26,934 nt of DNA from RGIG426 sp045598065 (lineage in GTDB: Bacteria > Bacillota > Clostridia > Oscillospirales > Acutalibacteraceae), in NCBI GenBank assembly GCA_045598065.1, contig JAZLLJ010000052.1, forward strand, positions 1-26,934, written 5' to 3'. The position numbers were made by a program, and so were the translations under genes. The notes beneath the pieces were generated by a model. The model worked only from the letters and a program-made list of their open reading frames with translations. It ran no database searches and was not told where the DNA came from. Positions 1 to 7,717 of the stretch are shown piece by piece (within the stretch, counting starts at the first letter, position 1; the number at the start of each line of letters is the position of its first letter).

Positions 1-545
1 TCACCACAGAACCCCTCGCCATTGTAGAAAACGAGGTTATTCCTGCTCTCGACCGTGTGGGACAAGGGTATGAGCAAGGCGTGGTGTTCCTGCCGCAACT
101 CCTTCGTGCCGCCGAATGTGCCGCCGCCGGATTTGAGGAAATCAAAGCCGCTATGAGCGGAAGCGATACCGCCGCACGCCCAGGCAAAATCGTGCTCGCC
201 ACTGTGAAAGGCGACATCCACGATATCGGCAAAAACATCGTGAAACTGCTGCTCGAAAACTACGGCTTCACCGTCATCGACCTCGGCCGCGACGTGCCGC
301 CCGAAGCCATTGTCGAAACCGCCCTTGCCGAAAACGCAGAGCTTGTGGGGTTGTCGGCGCTGATGACCACTACCGTTCCTGCAATGGAAGACACCATCCA
401 TCTGCTTCGCCAAAAAGCGCCGCAGGTGAAAGTGGTGGTCGGCGGCGCGGTGCTGACACCCGACTACGCCGAAAAAATCGGCGCAGATTTCTACGGAAAA
501 GATGCCATGGACACGGTGCGCATCGCCGAAGCGCTGTTCTCTTAA
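1..545 (+). CDS. metH: Methionine synthase, cobalamin-binding C-terminal part (5' end outside window)
   Basis: The reading frame is open from position 3 and ends at TAA 543-545, so the true start lies upstream of the window; the GTG at 57 is only an internal codon. The visible part begins in the four-helix cap domain (IPALDRVGQGYEQG, then FLPQLLRAAE) and continues into the Rossmann-like B12 domain with GDIHDIGKNIV. That segment is the DxHxxG motif whose His is the lower cobalt ligand. A VGLSALMTTT stretch and a GGAVLTPDYA stretch complete the fold. The cap sequence resembles Clostridia-type MetH, which lacks the SAM-reactivation domain, and the protein indeed ends just after the B12 domain. 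Role: methyl transfer from methyltetrahydrofolate to homocysteine through methylcobalamin. A stand-alone corrinoid protein (MtaC/MtbC type) is the main alternative, because the upstream domains cannot be seen. Confidence 0.75.
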   Translation, partial: TTEPLAIVENEVIPALDRVGQGYEQGVVFLPQLLRAAECAAAGFEEIKAAMSGSDTAARPGKIVLATVKGDIHDIGKNIVKLLLENYGFTVIDLGRDVPPEAIVETALAENAELVGLSALMTTTVPAMEDTIHLLRQKAPQVKVVVGGAVLTPDYAEKIGADFYGKDAMDTVRIAEALFS

Positions 546-555
546 AACAAAAAAG

Positions 556-589
556 AAAGCCGTTGCAACCATTCGGTTGCAACGGCTTT
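556..589. terminator. Bidirectional intrinsic terminator between metH and the lipoprotein gene
   Basis: A perfect 15-bp inverted repeat (arms 556-570 and 575-589, arm AAAGCCGTTGCAACC) encloses an ATTC tetraloop. T-rich sequence follows on the plus strand, and an A-rich stretch at 545-555 gives a U tract for minus-strand transcripts. It sits between two convergent genes whose stops are at 545 and 602, so it can serve both. Confidence 0.9.
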
Positions 590-601
590 TTCACTTGTTA
601 C

Positions 602-1915
602 TTATTCGGTTTCAAAAAAGGCTTTCGGATCACACATTTTCATCGTGCGCTCGTTGAAAGAGGCGGATTTTTTGAGTTCTTCCATTTTCGTTTTCACAAG
701 CGTTTTGAAATCCTCGTTGCGCAAGCTGGAGATAATGATCTTCTCCGCCGCTTCGCGAAGCGGTTTATAGGTCGTCTCTTCCTCGGTGCTTTCGTCAGAG
801 AGAACGGTGATTCCTGCGCTTCCGTCAATCGCTTCCAACAAACCGCCGTTCAGTTTGTAATCTTCCACATCTTTAATCTGCACGTTGTTCGGGTTGAAGC
901 GGTACACCAGTGCCATCACTTTGCCGACGGTGGCATCTTCGTATTCCACGATATCCACGGAGCCTTCTTCCACGGTACGCACCGCATCGACAAGATTTTT
1001 GCTGGCGGCATCCACTTTGGTGGCATCCATGTTCTGGATATTTTTCGAAGATGCCGAGGTAACGTCTTCTGCCGGTTCCCCGTCGTAATCGACGTTGTAC
1101 TGTTCTTTATCGAGGCCTTCCACTCCGATAATTTCGTTGGTTTCGGCATCCTTCGTCTTAGCAGCTTTTTCCGCTTCCACGGCTTTGTCAAAATCGCCGG
1201 TAGCGTAGTACACGTTGCGATAGGCTTCCAATTCTGCTTTCTTTTCGGCGATTTCTTCCTCGGAAAGATCCACGTTGTCTTTTTCGAGTTCTACCGTGAT
1301 GTACTCAAACGAAACGTAGTTATCGGCAAAATATTTGTCGATATCCGCCGCGGCGGTCGGCGTTTTGCCGTCCGTTCCGTAAAGACCGAAGAACACGGTC
1401 TCCGGCAGATAGCTTGTGCGGAGAAACATTTTCTTGAAGCTCTCTTCCGAAATGCCTTTGTCCAACATTCCCTCTTTGTCCAACATAGCAAGGATGTTGG
1501 AGGCTTCTTGCAAGTCTTCATCGCTGATTTTAATACCGTTTTCGTCCGCAATCGTTTGAATCGCCGCACAGTAAATCATCTTGTCTTTCGCCGCTTGTTT
1601 CACGAGTTCTTCCAGTTTCATCATGTTGTCGGTCGCCGCCGTCTCGTCCGAAGTCGCCACATTCGGGTCCATATTAACAAAAACGCTTTCGCTGTCGTAC
1701 GAATACTCCATGCCCCACACATCCGGGCCCATAGATTGAACAAGCGAATCGGCACTTCTCTCCGCAGCGGCGTTGTACAGATACGCCAGATACTCGCCGG
1801 TAGTGAACTCAATATTGCCCACTTTGGCGGCATCTTTCGGGGTGGAACATCCCACCGCCGTCATCATCAGTGTAAGGACGACAACCGCCGCCAGCACACG
1901 TTTCACAGTATTCAT
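602..1915 (-). CDS. Lipoprotein, SurA/PrsA-like (no recognisable PPIase core)
   Basis: A 437-aa protein with a short basic N-terminus, a hydrophobic segment and a lipobox ending in AVGC at Cys23 (followed by STPKDAAKVGNIEF). It is therefore exported and lipid-anchored. The opening 'VGN-x-x-(F/I)-T-x-x-E(Y)' segment and the helical body rich in Glu/Lys resemble the SurA_N/PrsA-type chaperone lipoproteins common in Clostridia. I do not see the PpiC parvulin signature. The middle (about residues 200-300) is highly charged. RBS AAAGGAGA (complement of 1924-1931) lies about 8 nt before the ATG. A consensus promoter lies at 1958-1986. It is monocistronic, and its 3' end shares the terminator with metH. 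A folding or export role is an inference from the N-terminal resemblance only; a solute-binding or structural lipoprotein is possible. Confidence 0.7.
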   Translation of the reverse strand: MNTVKRVLAAVVVLTLMMTAVGCSTPKDAAKVGNIEFTTGEYLAYLYNAAAERSADSLVQSMGPDVWGMEYSYDSESVFVNMDPNVATSDETAATDNMMKLEELVKQAAKDKMIYCAAIQTIADENGIKISDEDLQEASNILAMLDKEGMLDKGISEESFKKMFLRTSYLPETVFFGLYGTDGKTPTAAADIDKYFADNYVSFEYITVELEKDNVDLSEEEIAEKKAELEAYRNVYYATGDFDKAVEAEKAAKTKDAETNEIIGVEGLDKEQYNVDYDGEPAEDVTSASSKNIQNMDATKVDAASKNLVDAVRTVEEGSVDIVEYEDATVGKVMALVYRFNPNNVQIKDVEDYKLNGGLLEAIDGSAGITVLSDESTEEETTYKPLREAAEKIIISSLRNEDFKTLVKTKMEELKKSASFNERTMKMCDPKAFFETE

Positions 1916-1957
1916 AAAGAAAATCTCCTTTCCTTTTTACGGGAATATTACCCTCAT

Positions 1958-1986
1958 ATTATAAACGACTTTTCTTCGTTTGTAAA
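1958..1986 (-). promoter_or_regulatory. Promoter of the lipoprotein gene
   Basis: On the minus strand, -35 TTTACA (complement of 1981-1986), a 17-bp spacer and a perfect -10 TATAAT (complement of 1958-1963). The predicted start of transcription near 1951 leaves a leader of about 35 nt containing the AAAGGAGA ribosome-binding site. Confidence 0.8.
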
Positions 1987-2025
1987 CCTCCTTTTTGCAA
2001 GATTTTTCAAAGATTTCAAAAAAAG

Positions 2026-2054
2026 TGGACAAACTATAAAAAAAGGTGTATAGT
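2026..2054 (+). promoter_or_regulatory. Candidate promoter of the metal-transport operon
   Basis: TGGACA (2026-2031), a 17-bp spacer and TATAGT (2049-2054) match the sigma-A consensus well. The implied start of transcription (about 2060-2061) overlaps the GAAAGGG Shine-Dalgarno (2055-2061) of the ATG at 2070, so the mRNA would have an extremely short leader. An alternative -10 TATAAA (2035-2040) has a poor -35 (TTTCAA, 15-bp spacer) but would leave the Shine-Dalgarno inside the transcript. I found no convincing Zur-type palindrome in 1990-2069. Confidence 0.55.
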
Positions 2055-2069
2055 GAAAGGGTATGCGAT

Positions 2070-2741
2070 ATGAAACTCATTGAAATGGAACACGTGGAAA
2101 TGCGCTATCCGAAAAAATCCGGCAACGTTACCGCGCTGTCCGACGTGTCTTTTTCGGTGGAGCAAGGCGAAATGATAGGGATTATCGGGCGTTCCGGTTC
2201 GGGAAAATCCTCGCTCACCTATCTGCTCGGCTGTTTGGCTTCGCCCACCGGCGGACAATACCGCTTTGCCGGAAAAAACGTGGCGGCGCTGTCCCCAAAA
2301 AGTCGCGCTGTGTTGCGCTCTCGCGCCATCGGCTTTGTGTTCCAGGATTTTCACTTGCTCCCTGCGCTGACCGCTCTCGAAAACGTAGAATTGCCGTTGA
2401 CGTACAGCGGCGTTCCCTCGGCCCAGCGGCGACGGCGCGCATACGCGATGCTGTCGGCGGTGGGGCTTTCCCATCGGGTGTATCACCGCCCGTTTGAACT
2501 GTCCGGCGGACAGCAACAACGCGTGGCCATCGCCCGTGCCTTGGTCACACGCCCGAAACTGCTGTTGGCGGACGAGCCGACCGGTAATTTGGATTCCCGT
2601 TCAGGCGCAGACGTGATGAAACTGCTCCACCGTTGGAATGACCTCGGCAACACGGTGATCCTCGTCACCCACGACAACCAAATCGCCGATACCCTTCCTC
2701 GCACCGTACGTTTACACGACGGAAAAATCGTCTCACAATAA
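2070..2741 (+). CDS. ABC transporter ATP-binding protein, LolD/MacB/FtsE type
   Basis: A 223-aa nucleotide-binding domain. Walker A is GRSGSGKSS (residues 40-48), the Q-loop FQDFHLLP follows at about 91, the signature is LSGGQQQR (144-151), Walker B is LLLADEP (164-170) followed by TGNLDSRSG, and the H-loop His is at 201. The 'ADEPTGNLD' wording and short length are characteristic of the LolD/MacB/FtsE subfamily, which works with FtsX-like permeases rather than with ZnuB-type channels. ATG 2070 is chosen because GAAAGGG lies 8 nt upstream; an in-frame GTG at 2046 lies inside the -10 region. It heads the operon and is followed after 13 nt by the metal-binding protein gene. No FtsX-like permease gene is nearby, so its partner is unknown. 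Confidence 0.9.
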   Translation: MKLIEMEHVEMRYPKKSGNVTALSDVSFSVEQGEMIGIIGRSGSGKSSLTYLLGCLASPTGGQYRFAGKNVAALSPKSRAVLRSRAIGFVFQDFHLLPALTALENVELPLTYSGVPSAQRRRRAYAMLSAVGLSHRVYHRPFELSGGQQQRVAIARALVTRPKLLLADEPTGNLDSRSGADVMKLLHRWNDLGNTVILVTHDNQIADTLPRTVRLHDGKIVSQ

Positions 2742-2754
2742 AGGAGAATGTCTC

Positions 2755-3735
2755 TTGAAATCCACTTTTTTGAAAACCGTCACTTTTTTAGGCGTGTTGG
2801 CCGTGCTGTCGGCCGTCTCTGCCCTTTGGGCAACACCGTCCGCGCCGAAAAACGATGAAAAACAGTTTGTAACCTCCTTTTACCCCGTCTATATCGCGGC
2901 GAAAAACGTGACGGCCGGTGTAAAGGGAGTGGCCGTTACAAACTTGACCGGCGAACAGACCGGCTGTGTCCACGATTATCAGTTGACACCGGAAAATGCC
3001 ATCGCGCTGGATTCCGCCGATGCGGTGATTTTGAACGGTGCGGAAGCGGAACTCTTTTTGAACGATGCGCTTACCGCACGCCCCAATTTGCCGTGTATCG
3101 ACTGCGCCGCGGGCAACGTGGAACTGCTTTCGAGCAACCACGAACATCATCATCACCACGGGGACGAGGACGAACACGAACTCACCGAGGAAGAATTCCG
3201 CGAAGCCGTGTCCGACACGTTCAACGTCAACTCCCATGTGTGGACGGGCCCCGGTCGCTACGCCGAGCAGGTACATAACCTCTGTGAAGGTCTTTGCCTT
3301 GTCGATCCCGACAACGCCGATGCCTATCGAATGAACGCCGCGGCCTACATTAAAAAGATCGATCAAACGGCGGCCGCCTTAAAATCCGCCGCCGCCACGC
3401 TGCCCACCAAAAACGTGGTCATCTTCCACGACTCGCTCGCCTATTTTGCGGATGAATTGGGACTCAACGTAGTCGCTTCCCTCTCGGTCGGCGAAGACAG
3501 CGGCGTTCCCACCGATGAGCTGAAAGAAGCCGCCGAGGAAATCAAAGAGGCCGGTGACGTGATTTTCCTTTATGACAAACAATATGCCGATTTATCTTAT
3601 GAATCCCTTGCCGAAAATGCCGACCGTTGCGTATCGCTGACCATCGACTGCGCCACCACCGGCGAAGACGATGCAAACGCTTGGCTTGCCGCGATGGATT
3701 ATAACACAAATGCACTTACGGGGGTGACGTTTTGA
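2755..3735 (+). CDS. znuA: Zinc/manganese-type ABC transporter substrate-binding protein (ZnuA/TroA family)
   Basis: A 326-aa exported protein starting at TTG 2755 with AAGGAG about 8 nt upstream. Residues 1-26 form a hydrophobic export signal. The expected metal ligands of the cluster A-I fold are present: His73 (CVHDYQLTP), His161 (NSHVWTGP), His225 (IFHDSLAYFADELGL) and Asp274 (FLYDKQY). Residues 129-142 form a His/Asp/Glu-rich loop (HEHHHHHGDEDEHE) of the kind that marks zinc-specific ZnuA proteins. The gene lies between two ATPase genes and overlaps znuC by 4 nt. Unusually for a monoderm, the signal region contains no lipobox Cys, so the protein would be secreted or held by an uncleaved signal. 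Zinc is favoured over manganese because of the His loop. Confidence 0.9.
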   Translation: MKSTFLKTVTFLGVLAVLSAVSALWATPSAPKNDEKQFVTSFYPVYIAAKNVTAGVKGVAVTNLTGEQTGCVHDYQLTPENAIALDSADAVILNGAEAELFLNDALTARPNLPCIDCAAGNVELLSSNHEHHHHHGDEDEHELTEEEFREAVSDTFNVNSHVWTGPGRYAEQVHNLCEGLCLVDPDNADAYRMNAAAYIKKIDQTAAALKSAAATLPTKNVVIFHDSLAYFADELGLNVVASLSVGEDSGVPTDELKEAAEEIKEAGDVIFLYDKQYADLSYESLAENADRCVSLTIDCATTGEDDANAWLAAMDYNTNALTGVTF

Positions 3736-4466
3736 ACCACGGATGCGGATTACACTGCCTTAAAATCGAACATATCTCGGTAAAAGACGGGCAGGAAGAA
3801 ATTCTGCAAGATGTCTGCCTTCATGCCCACTGCGGCGAGTTGACCGCCATTATCGGGCGTAACGGCGCCGGCAAATCCACCCTGCTGAAAGCCATTTTGG
3901 GCGAAGTAAAACACACGGGTGGCGTCACGTTTTCCGGCCACAACGGCACACCGACACCGCACAAACCGAAAATCGGTTACGTCCCCCAACACCTCGACAT
4001 CGACAAAACGTCTCCGGCCACCGTCACCGATATGGCGCTGGCGTTTACCTCGAAACGACCGTCCTTTTTGCCGCCCACAAAAGCGCAAAAGGCGGCACTC
4101 CAAGCCCATTTTGACCGCTTTGGCGCAGGCGATTTGCTTGAAAAGCGCACCGGCGTGTTGTCCGGCGGCGAACTGCAGCGCGTTCTGCTGGCCATCGCCA
4201 CCATTCCGGCACCCGACTTGCTCATTTTGGACGAACCGGTGTCCGGTGTGGATGCGGCAGGGCTCGACCGCTTTTACGGCATGGTCGAAGAACTGCGCCG
4301 CACCGACGATATGGTGATGCTGCTCGTGTCCCACGACCTCGATTTCGTAAAACGCGCCGCCGGACGGGTGGTTTTGCTCGACAAAACCGTAAAAGCGGTG
4401 GGCACGCCGGACGAAGTGTTTGCTTCCGAGTCTTTCCGTGCGGCATTCCCGAAAGGAGGCGCGTAA
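3732..4466 (+). CDS. znuC: Zinc ABC transporter ATP-binding protein (ZnuC family)
   Basis: A 244-aa ATPase with Walker A GRNGAGKST (residues 42-50), Q-loop YVPQHLDID, signature LSGGELQR, Walker B LLILDEPVSGVD and H-loop VSHDLD. This pattern is typical of ZnuC/AdcC/MntB-type ATPases energising a ZnuB permease. The TTG start at 3732 overlaps the stop of znuA (TTGA), with a G-rich GGGGGTG site just upstream. The N-terminus carries a small Cys/His cluster (MNHGCGLHC), and a second HAHCG occurs at residues 31-35; whether these bind metal is unknown. It is followed directly by the permease gene, whose Shine-Dalgarno GGAGG lies inside the last codons of this gene. Confidence 0.9.
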   Translation: MNHGCGLHCLKIEHISVKDGQEEILQDVCLHAHCGELTAIIGRNGAGKSTLLKAILGEVKHTGGVTFSGHNGTPTPHKPKIGYVPQHLDIDKTSPATVTDMALAFTSKRPSFLPPTKAQKAALQAHFDRFGAGDLLEKRTGVLSGGELQRVLLAIATIPAPDLLILDEPVSGVDAAGLDRFYGMVEELRRTDDMVMLLVSHDLDFVKRAAGRVVLLDKTVKAVGTPDEVFASESFRAAFPKGGA

Positions 4467-4467
4467 A

Positions 4468-5280
4468 ATGGATGTGTTTACCTCCTTTTTCGACTACGGA
4501 TTCTTAAAAACTGCGCTGTTCGCCGTATTGCTCATTATGCCGCTGTTCTCGCTTCTCGGCACCATGGTGGTCAACCGCGGCATGGCGTTTTTCTCGGATG
4601 CACTCGGCCACTCGGCGCTGACCGGTATGGGTATCGGCGTGCTGTGCGGCATGACCGATGTCACCCCGGCGATGCTGATTTTTGCCGTGTTGTTCGCCTT
4701 GGGGCTTAATGCCGTACGTCATTCCCACGCTGCCTCCACCGATACGATCATCGGCGTGTTCTCCTCCTGCGGCGTGGCGCTCGGTCTTGTACTGCTCTCA
4801 CGCGGTGGATTCGCCAAATACCAAACGATTTTGATTGGCGACATCTTAAACGTCACCACCGCCGATTTGTGGACTCTCGGCGGCGCGCTTGTTGCGATGG
4901 TTATCGTGTGGCTTCTCTGCTTCAACGGCTTCCACGCAGTGGCCATCTCCCCCGCGCTTGCCCACAGTAAAAACATTCCCGTGCGGCTTTACGACAACCT
5001 TTTCGTCATCGTCACCGCGATTACGGTGATGCTCTCTATCCGCATTGTGGGACTGCTGCTCATCAACGCGATGCTCATTCTCCCTGCGGCGGCGGCACGC
5101 AACGTTGCGCGCAACATCCGCGGCTATCACGGTTATGCCCTGCTGTTCGGTATCTTCGCCGGCGTAGTCGGATTGTTCCTCTCCTATTTCCACGCGGCGG
5201 CGGCCGGCCCGATGATCGTCCTCGTTGCGGCGGTGGTGTTCTTCGGCACCTATTTCATCGGCAAAAGCGAACGGAATTGA
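4468..5280 (+). CDS. znuB: Zinc ABC transporter permease (ZnuB family)
   Basis: A 270-aa polytopic membrane protein with about eight to nine hydrophobic segments. Family landmarks are present: GTMVVNRGMAFFSDALGHSALTG near the N-terminus (the FFSDALGHSALTG loop contacts the ATPase) and RIVGLLLINAMLILPAA in the second half. ATG 4468 is selected because AAAGGAGG lies 9 nt upstream and the coding start falls one base after the znuC stop; an in-frame upstream start at 4420 would overlap znuC. It is the last gene of the operon and is followed by a strong terminator. It forms the channel for ZnuA/ZnuC-driven metal uptake. Confidence 0.92.
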   Translation: MDVFTSFFDYGFLKTALFAVLLIMPLFSLLGTMVVNRGMAFFSDALGHSALTGMGIGVLCGMTDVTPAMLIFAVLFALGLNAVRHSHAASTDTIIGVFSSCGVALGLVLLSRGGFAKYQTILIGDILNVTTADLWTLGGALVAMVIVWLLCFNGFHAVAISPALAHSKNIPVRLYDNLFVIVTAITVMLSIRIVGLLLINAMLILPAAAARNVARNIRGYHGYALLFGIFAGVVGLFLSYFHAAAAGPMIVLVAAVVFFGTYFIGKSERN

Positions 5281-5294
5281 AAAACGATATAAGA

Positions 5295-5322
5295 AACCCC
5301 CCGACCGTCGGTCGGGGGTTCT
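5295..5322. terminator. Bidirectional terminator between znuB and gpmI
   Basis: A GC-rich hairpin: CCCCCGACC pairs with GGTCGGGGG around a GTC loop, flanked by A-rich sequence on the left and TTCTCTTCTTTG on the right. It lies between the stop codons of two convergent genes (5280 and 5336). Confidence 0.85.
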
Positions 5323-5335
5323 CTTCTTTGTTTTC

Positions 5336-6853
5336 TTATTTTACAATCAGGGATTCGCCGTCCATTTCGGCAGGTTTCTCGATGCCGAACACGTCGAGCA
5401 TCGTGGGCGAAATGTCCGCGAGACGGCCACCCTCACGCAGGGTGCATTCTTTGCCGACAACGCAGAACGGCACGGGGTTGGTGGTGTGTGCCGTAAACGG
5501 CGAACCGTCCGGCTCGACCATTTTATCGGCGTTGCCGTGGTCGGCGGTGATCATCGCCACACCGCCCATTTTGAGGGTGGCATCCACGACCTTGCCGACA
5601 CACTCGTCCACCGCCTGCACCGCGGCGACCGCGGCATCGAACACGCCGGTATGACCGACCATATCGCAGTTGGCGAAATTGAGGATAATCATATCGTATT
5701 TTCCCGCTAAAATCTGCTCACACACCGCGTCGCACACGGGATAGGCGCTCATTTCGGGTTGCAGGTCGAAGGTCGGGACATCCGGCGACTGGATGAGAAT
5801 ACGATCCTCACCGGGGAAGGTTTTTTCCTCGCCGCCGTTATAGAAGAAGGTCACGTGGGCGTATTTTTGGGTTTCGGCGATGCGCAACTGTGTCATTCCG
5901 GCTTGGCTTATCACCTCACCCATCGTTTTGGTGAGCTCTTGCGGCGGAAACGCGACGGTGACATTCGGCATGGTTGCATCGTACGAGGTCATGCAGACGT
6001 AGTGAAGCGGGAAGAAGCCGTTTTTGCGCTCGAAACCATCAAACGCCTCATCCACAAAGGTACGGGTGATTTGACGCGCACGGTCGGGGCGGAAATTGAA
6101 GAACACCACGCTGTCGTTCGCTTTGATCGCGCCCTCTTTATCGAGCACAGCCGGCACGACAAATTCGTCGGTCACTTCGGCGGCGTAGGAATCTTTAAGC
6201 GCTTGCACGGGGCAGGTGGCCTCGGCGCCCTCGCCGTACACCATCGCGGCATACGCTTTTTCCACACGATCCCACGCAAAGTCGCGGTCCATCGCGTAGT
6301 AGCGGCCCATCACGGTCGCCACTTTGCCGACACCGATTTCGCCGAGTTTATCGACTAACTGCTGCATATACTCCACGCCGGAGGTCGGCGGCACGTCACG
6401 GCCGTCCATCAGCGCGTGGATATACACCTTGTCGAGCCCGTTGCGCTTTGCCATTTCGAGAAGACCATAGAGGTGTTCTTGGTGGCTGTGCACGCCGCCA
6501 TCGGACAAAAGGCCGATGAGGTGCAGCGCAGAGTTGTGTTTCTTGGCGTTTTCCATCGCAGCGAGCAGGGTTTCGTTCTCGAAAAAGTCGCCGTCTTTAA
6601 TGGATTTGCTGATTTTCACCAGCATTTGGTACACCACGCGGCCGGCGCCGATGTTGGTGTGGCCGACCTCGCTGTTGCCCATCTGCCCGTCCGGCAAACC
6701 GACATCAAGACCGGAAGCCGCGATCGACGTGCAGGGGTTTTGGGCAAACAAACGGGACAGATTCGGGGTTTTCGCCGCACGAATAGCGTTGCCGTTTTCG
6801 TCCGGGTTAATGCCGAAACCATCCATAATAATCAAAGTTACGGGTTTTTTCAT
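5336..6853 (-). CDS. gpmI: 2,3-bisphosphoglycerate-independent phosphoglycerate mutase
   Basis: A 505-aa protein of normal family length that interconverts 3- and 2-phosphoglycerate. The alkaline-phosphatase-like metal centre is intact: MDGFG (Asp11), the phosphorylated Ser61 in MGNSEVGHTNIGAGR, MDGRDVPPTS, YYAMDRDFAWDR, NFRPDRARQ and ITADHGNADKM near the C-terminus. These residues bind two Mn(II) ions and the transferred phosphate. The start is ATG with GAGAGGAAA upstream. It is the third gene of the pgk-tpiA-gpmI series, separated from tpiA by 80 nt that include a strong hairpin, so its expression may be partly uncoupled. It ends at the shared terminator with znuB. Confidence 0.97.
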   Translation of the reverse strand: MKKPVTLIIMDGFGINPDENGNAIRAAKTPNLSRLFAQNPCTSIAASGLDVGLPDGQMGNSEVGHTNIGAGRVVYQMLVKISKSIKDGDFFENETLLAAMENAKKHNSALHLIGLLSDGGVHSHQEHLYGLLEMAKRNGLDKVYIHALMDGRDVPPTSGVEYMQQLVDKLGEIGVGKVATVMGRYYAMDRDFAWDRVEKAYAAMVYGEGAEATCPVQALKDSYAAEVTDEFVVPAVLDKEGAIKANDSVVFFNFRPDRARQITRTFVDEAFDGFERKNGFFPLHYVCMTSYDATMPNVTVAFPPQELTKTMGEVISQAGMTQLRIAETQKYAHVTFFYNGGEEKTFPGEDRILIQSPDVPTFDLQPEMSAYPVCDAVCEQILAGKYDMIILNFANCDMVGHTGVFDAAVAAVQAVDECVGKVVDATLKMGGVAMITADHGNADKMVEPDGSPFTAHTTNPVPFCVVGKECTLREGGRLADISPTMLDVFGIEKPAEMDGESLIVK

Positions 6854-6891
6854 TTGGAGTTTCCTCTCTTTTCACAAAGAAATTTGACAAA

Positions 6892-6918
6892 GAACGGGCG
6901 CGGTAACCGCGCCCGTTC
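6892..6918 (-). terminator. Intergenic hairpin between tpiA and gpmI (partial terminator or processing stem)
   Basis: A 12-bp perfect GC-rich stem (GAACGGGCGCGG with its complement) and a TAA loop. In the minus-strand transcript it lies just after the tpiA stop, but the sequence after the stem (TTTGTCAAATTT) is a poor U tract. Read-through into gpmI is therefore likely, with the stem attenuating transcription or stabilising the upstream mRNA. The better T-rich flank is on the plus strand, where no gene needs it. Confidence 0.55.
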
Positions 6919-6933
6919 GGTTGTTTTTGTTTC

Positions 6934-7686
6934 TTATTTCGCCGCCGCCACGATGATGGAGAAGTCGTTGGCTTTGAGCGCCGCGCCGCCGATCAGGCCG
7001 CCGTCCACGTCCGGCTGAGCGAGCAAGTCCGCCGCATTCGCCGCGTTCATGGAGCCGCCGTATTGGATGGTGAGAGCTTTCGCCGCCGCATCGTTGTAAA
7101 GACCGGCAACGGTCTCACGGATGAGGGCGCAGACTTCGTTCGCCTGCTCCGCCGTGGCGGTTTTGCCCGTACCGATGGCCCACACCGGCTCATACGCGAT
7201 AATCACGCGTTTCAGCTCTTCTTCGGACACGCCGCCGAGAGCGATTTTGGTCTGCATGGCAACGACCTCACCGGTCACACCCTGCTCACGCTGCTCGAGA
7301 TACTCGCCCACGCACAAAATGACGTTGAGGCCGGCATCGAGAGCGCCGCGCACGCGCTGTGCCACGGTTTCGTTGGTGTCGCCGAAATAAGTACGGCGCT
7401 CGCTGTGGCCGAGGATGACGGTGCCGACACCCATGGCTTTGAGCATCGCAGCGGAAATTTCGCCGGTGTACGCACCGGACTCTTTCCAGTGACAGTTTTG
7501 CGCCGCCACACCGATGTTGGTGCCTTTGGTGGCTTCGAGAGCCGCCGGCAGGTCCACAAACGGCACACCGACGATCACGTCGCAGGAAGCATCGGCGACG
7601 AGCGGTTTCAGCTCGTTGATCAGCGCGGTCGCTTCCGCAGGAGTTTTGTTCATTTTCCAGTTACCAGCAATCACATATTTGCCCAT
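6934..7686 (-). CDS. tpiA: Triosephosphate isomerase
   Basis: A 250-aa TIM barrel, the standard size. Catalytic residues are visible: Lys11 in GNWKMN, His92 in ILGHSERRTYFG and Glu164 in AYEPVWAIGTGKTA. The flexible loop 6 follows Glu164. The phosphate-binding QYGGSMNAANA and DGGLIGGAAL segments are near the C-terminus. It interconverts dihydroxyacetone phosphate and glyceraldehyde 3-phosphate. AGGAGG lies just upstream of the ATG. The gene follows pgk after 31 nt, so the two are cotranscribed. Confidence 0.98.
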   Translation of the reverse strand: MGKYVIAGNWKMNKTPAEATALINELKPLVADASCDVIVGVPFVDLPAALEATKGTNIGVAAQNCHWKESGAYTGEISAAMLKAMGVGTVILGHSERRTYFGDTNETVAQRVRGALDAGLNVILCVGEYLEQREQGVTGEVVAMQTKIALGGVSEEELKRVIIAYEPVWAIGTGKTATAEQANEVCALIRETVAGLYNDAAAKALTIQYGGSMNAANAADLLAQPDVDGGLIGGAALKANDFSIIVAAAK

Positions 7687-7717
7687 TGTTAGTTCCTCCT
7701 AAAATTTGATTCCAAAC

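Noticed and set aside
563..2053. 496-aa plus-strand open frame
   Set aside because: Antisense to the lipoprotein gene, with Phe/His/Arg-rich composition and no recognisable domain; the minus-strand gene has a promoter, RBS and lipobox.
1990..2069. Zur/Fur-type operator before the metal operon
   Set aside because: Only AT-rich direct repeats were seen; no palindrome matching a known metal-repressor box.
4420..4467. Upstream in-frame start for znuB
   Set aside because: Lies within znuC coding sequence; AAAGGAGG supports ATG 4468 and the protein then begins at the usual place.
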